From NCBI GenBank assembly GCA_021815835.1, contig JAKAZN010000160.1:1-5567 (forward strand): 5,567 nt of DNA, given 5' to 3'. Every line of letters begins with the position of its first letter. Within the stretch, counting starts at the first letter, position 1. Positions 5,457 to 5,567 of this stretch are shown here, piece by piece. This stretch comes from Pseudomonadota bacterium. GTDB taxonomy: Bacteria > Pseudomonadota > Alphaproteobacteria > Acetobacterales > Acetobacteraceae. Position numbers and translations under genes: made by a program. The notes beneath the pieces are model-generated. The model worked only from the letters and a program-made list of their open reading frames with translations, made no database searches and was not told the DNA's origin.

Positions 5457-5567
5457 CTACGGCGCGGCCAGCATCGCGGTGAGCTGCTGGTCCGCCGCGC
5501 AGGCGGCTGCCTTCGCGTGCGCCTGACCGAGCAGGACCTTGCCGATTGCCTCGCCGACGATCTGGCG
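5457..5567 (-). CDS. C-terminal end of a probable extracellular solute-binding protein (sugar ABC), partial
   Basis: Only the last 36 codons and a TAG stop are inside the window. The visible residues (RQIVGEAIGKVLLGQ, then AHAKAACAADQQLTAML) look like the C-terminal helices of family 1 sugar-binding proteins, where an amphipathic stretch with a 'xxLxGxxxxxxAL' pattern is common. Its place directly before a MalF-type permease, 21 bp away, fits the usual CUT1 order of binding protein, permease, permease. The reading frame is complete to the window edge. The identification rests mostly on context, since the fragment is short. Confidence 0.75.
   Translation of the reverse strand, partial: RQIVGEAIGKVLLGQAHAKAAACAADQQLTAMLAAP

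Overview
The window is very GC-rich DNA with dense coding. Third codon positions are almost always G or C, and long open frames appear opposite the real genes. The protein families point to an alphaproteobacterium: a P-loop sulfotransferase, an HpnM-like MlaC/Ttg2D protein, a glycine-zipper lipoprotein and a CUT1 sugar ABC operon. Acetobacteraceae is my best guess, but this rests on composition and protein style, not on a search. I see no rRNA, tRNA, CRISPR array, insertion sequence or phage gene.

Left part (1-1017, minus strand): a sulfotransferase gene reads leftwards and runs off the window edge, so its C-terminus is missing. Its last visible codons are an in-frame 12-bp tandem repeat. A 346-bp gap (1018-1363) separates it from a divergent plus-strand gene (1364-2059) for an exported MlaC/Ttg2D-family lipid-binding protein. 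The gap holds one AT-rich island, which may contain promoter elements, and a two-copy 14-bp repeat.

Middle part (2049-3025): the MlaC-like gene converges on two small minus-strand genes, with only 16 bp between the facing stop codons and a perfect hairpin over the junction. The two small genes encode exported proteins with proline/tyrosine-rich tails. The first in transcription order (2818 to 2507) is a secreted Trp/His/Asp-rich protein. The second (2438 to 2076) is a glycine-zipper lipoprotein carrying a nine-G homopolymer near its 3' end.

Right part (3026-5567, minus strand): a sugar or polyol utilisation operon. In transcription order it has the last 36 residues of what is probably a solute-binding protein, two ABC permeases whose genes overlap by 7 bp, and an SDR dehydrogenase 29 bp downstream. 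The likely scheme is binding-protein-dependent uptake of a sugar, sugar alcohol or glycoside, followed by NAD(P)-dependent oxidation by the SDR. No ABC ATPase lies in the window. It could be upstream of the binding protein or elsewhere.

I found no convincing undescribed system. The best leads are the coding minisatellite inside the sulfotransferase, the G9 tract in the lipoprotein gene, and the adjacent pair of small Pro/Tyr-rich envelope proteins.
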